A DNA stretch of 64,000 nt from Liolophura sinensis (taxonomy: Eukaryota; Mollusca; Polyplacophora; Chitonida; Chitonidae). The stretch spans positions 20,039,704 through 20,103,703 of the forward strand of contig NC_088304.1 in assembly GCF_032854445.1 (NCBI RefSeq), read 5' to 3'. This document shows positions 62,721 to 64,000 of the stretch, piece by piece (position 1 is the stretch's first letter; the number at the start of each line of letters is the position of its first letter). Below the pieces are notes generated by a model. The model did not search any database. It was not told the origin of the DNA and saw only the letters and a program-made list of their open reading frames with translations. Made by a program: the position numbers and the translations under genes.

Positions 62721-64000
62721 AGTAGCAGTGTATATAAGTAAGTGCTATTATGACAAATCCAACTGTTACCACAGCCACCGAATTGATCGCTACATTTAGC
62801 CTTGCCAAGTAGTGCAAATTACACGAGGCATAGGATTACTTCTCAATCAATCAGCCCTTCCTCTTCACCTGCGATGAAAAAACTGTGCTAGTTTTTTGAT
62901 CATTTCAATTGAATGCAATCTAGAGCCGAATAAATTTGGGTTAACTCCCAGCTGACCTGAGATAAACGGTATCTGCAGAGCAATCTAAAGTGCATTCTGG
63001 CTCACACGCATTTTGTTCATCAACGCCCGTTTTTGACGACGAAATTCACACTTGTGATTTTTTATGAGGTATTTAAAATCCATGTGCATGTAATGTAACA
63101 GTTTCTGTGTCACTGGCATACTTTCATCAAACTGTTGCAGAGTATTGCTGAAGGCAACTCCAGTATGACATACGTGTGTTCATCAATAGAAGATGGCCTG
63201 TAGCTACAGCTGTGTGCGTGTAATGTGTTGGGAGTCAGATTTCGCCTCATAAACTGTACCTTTATCATTAACTATTCATCCGGTGGCAACGTAGATGGTT
63301 ACTGCCTCACATCGTCCATAATACCGCATAAACTTTGATAAATATGGACGGAATGACCCAATTTCCATTACACTCTGCCTCTTATTTCGCTAACCCCGGG
63401 GTTAGAGACTGCATATTCGCCGTGTTAAAATTAGCCTGGCACTATGTATATATGAAGAGCAACTTAGATACATTTTTACTATAGACATATAAAGTAGCAT
63501 GTTACAAGATTTGGTTACTAATTTCATTCAACTAATTTCATTCAATCGCCGGGAGAATTCGATGCGTCACTGAAAATTGTTGACAGCCTGCGTAAATTCG
63601 TCTTAATTTCATAGCTTATGTACTTTCTTTGTATTTTTGGTAGTTTGAGTTGAATCTTTCTTTGAGAAATGGCCTTACGATTATTAGCCTGGAATGTTCA
63701 TTTTGGTTGAAGTTGGTAGAGCGTCCGCTTTGGGAGCGGTAGATCCAGGGTCAATCCTGGGTCGAGTCGCACTTATGACCTCAAAAGGGTAAGTTGTAAC
63801 TTCCTCCCTTGGCGTTCAGCATAAATGGGATAGTACAATGGGATAGTTGACCTGTATCAGTATAATGGCTCGGGCGGGCCAGCTTACTTGCCTTCGATAA
63901 GGCGTCTCAGTGAAGCAGCACGAAATAAAAGAGCAGTGGACATCCGTCCAGCAACAAGGAAGCACATTACATGCACTCTAAGGATTCCTTAAGTCATGCG
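62721..64000 (+). repeat. Macrosatellite unit 7 (start only, odd subtype)
   Basis: Post-minisatellite flank, then the beginning of segment L with a full-body SINE B. It continues beyond the window, so the array is larger than seen here. A short local duplication of ACTAATTTCATTCA occurs near 63518-63546. Confidence 0.85.
63711..64000 (+). mobile_element. SINE B, unit 7 (cut by window end)
   Basis: Same site as in units 3-6, with the undeleted body. The 3' tail and right target duplication are outside the window. Confidence 0.85.

Overview
This window looks like non-coding, repeat-dominated DNA from an animal, most likely a mollusc. The evidence is four kinds of tRNA-headed or tRNA-like SINE with molluscan character, a decayed Ty3/gypsy element, two short inverted-repeat elements and no recognisable intact gene. 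The SINE with a (CACT)n tail resembles elements I remember from abalone (Haliotis). That assignment is recollection, not a search result. I found no intact protein-coding gene, no intact tRNA or rRNA gene and no bacterial-type features. Nearly all the long reading frames come from repeat DNA: a 24-bp minisatellite that is open in five of six frames, or sequence copied near-identically from unit to unit.

Layout. Bases 1-1097 are flank with one SINE fragment. From about 1098 to the end runs a direct tandem array of a large unit (a macrosatellite). Units: unit 1 1098-9133 (divergent, 8.0 kb), unit 2 9134-19684, unit 3 19685-30970, unit 4 30971-41900, unit 5 41901-53108, unit 6 53109-62720, and the start of unit 7 from 62721. 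Units 2-6 run in this order: (i) a post-minisatellite flank; (ii) segment L, about 2.7 kb, carrying SINE B and SINE A; (iii) a middle block holding a 453-bp terminal-inverted-repeat element (TIR-X) and a short, unusually conserved hairpin/AP-1/TATA-like block; (iv) segment R, a diverged paralogue of L, with or without SINE C; (v) a distal block with a SINE D tail; (vi) a second inverted-repeat element (TIR-Y); (vii) the 24-bp minisatellite. Each unit ends with the minisatellite.

The array is hierarchical. Even units (2, 4, 6) and odd units (3, 5, 7) form two subtypes told apart by shared indels, SINE presence and base changes, so the recent unit of amplification is a dimer of about 22.2 kb. 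Unit 1 lacks L, R, TIR-X and TIR-Y, keeps the clean TIR-Y empty site, and alone carries a Ty3/gypsy remnant. The left part of unit 2 is also divergent, so homogenisation fades toward the left edge. Unit 6 is a mosaic of the two subtypes and has lost about 1.5 kb. Unit 5 has a private inverted SINE. The history read from the sequence is: ancestral unit; insertion of TIR-X, TIR-Y and the L/R segments; SINE insertions; dimer amplification; then local deletion, conversion and minisatellite length change.
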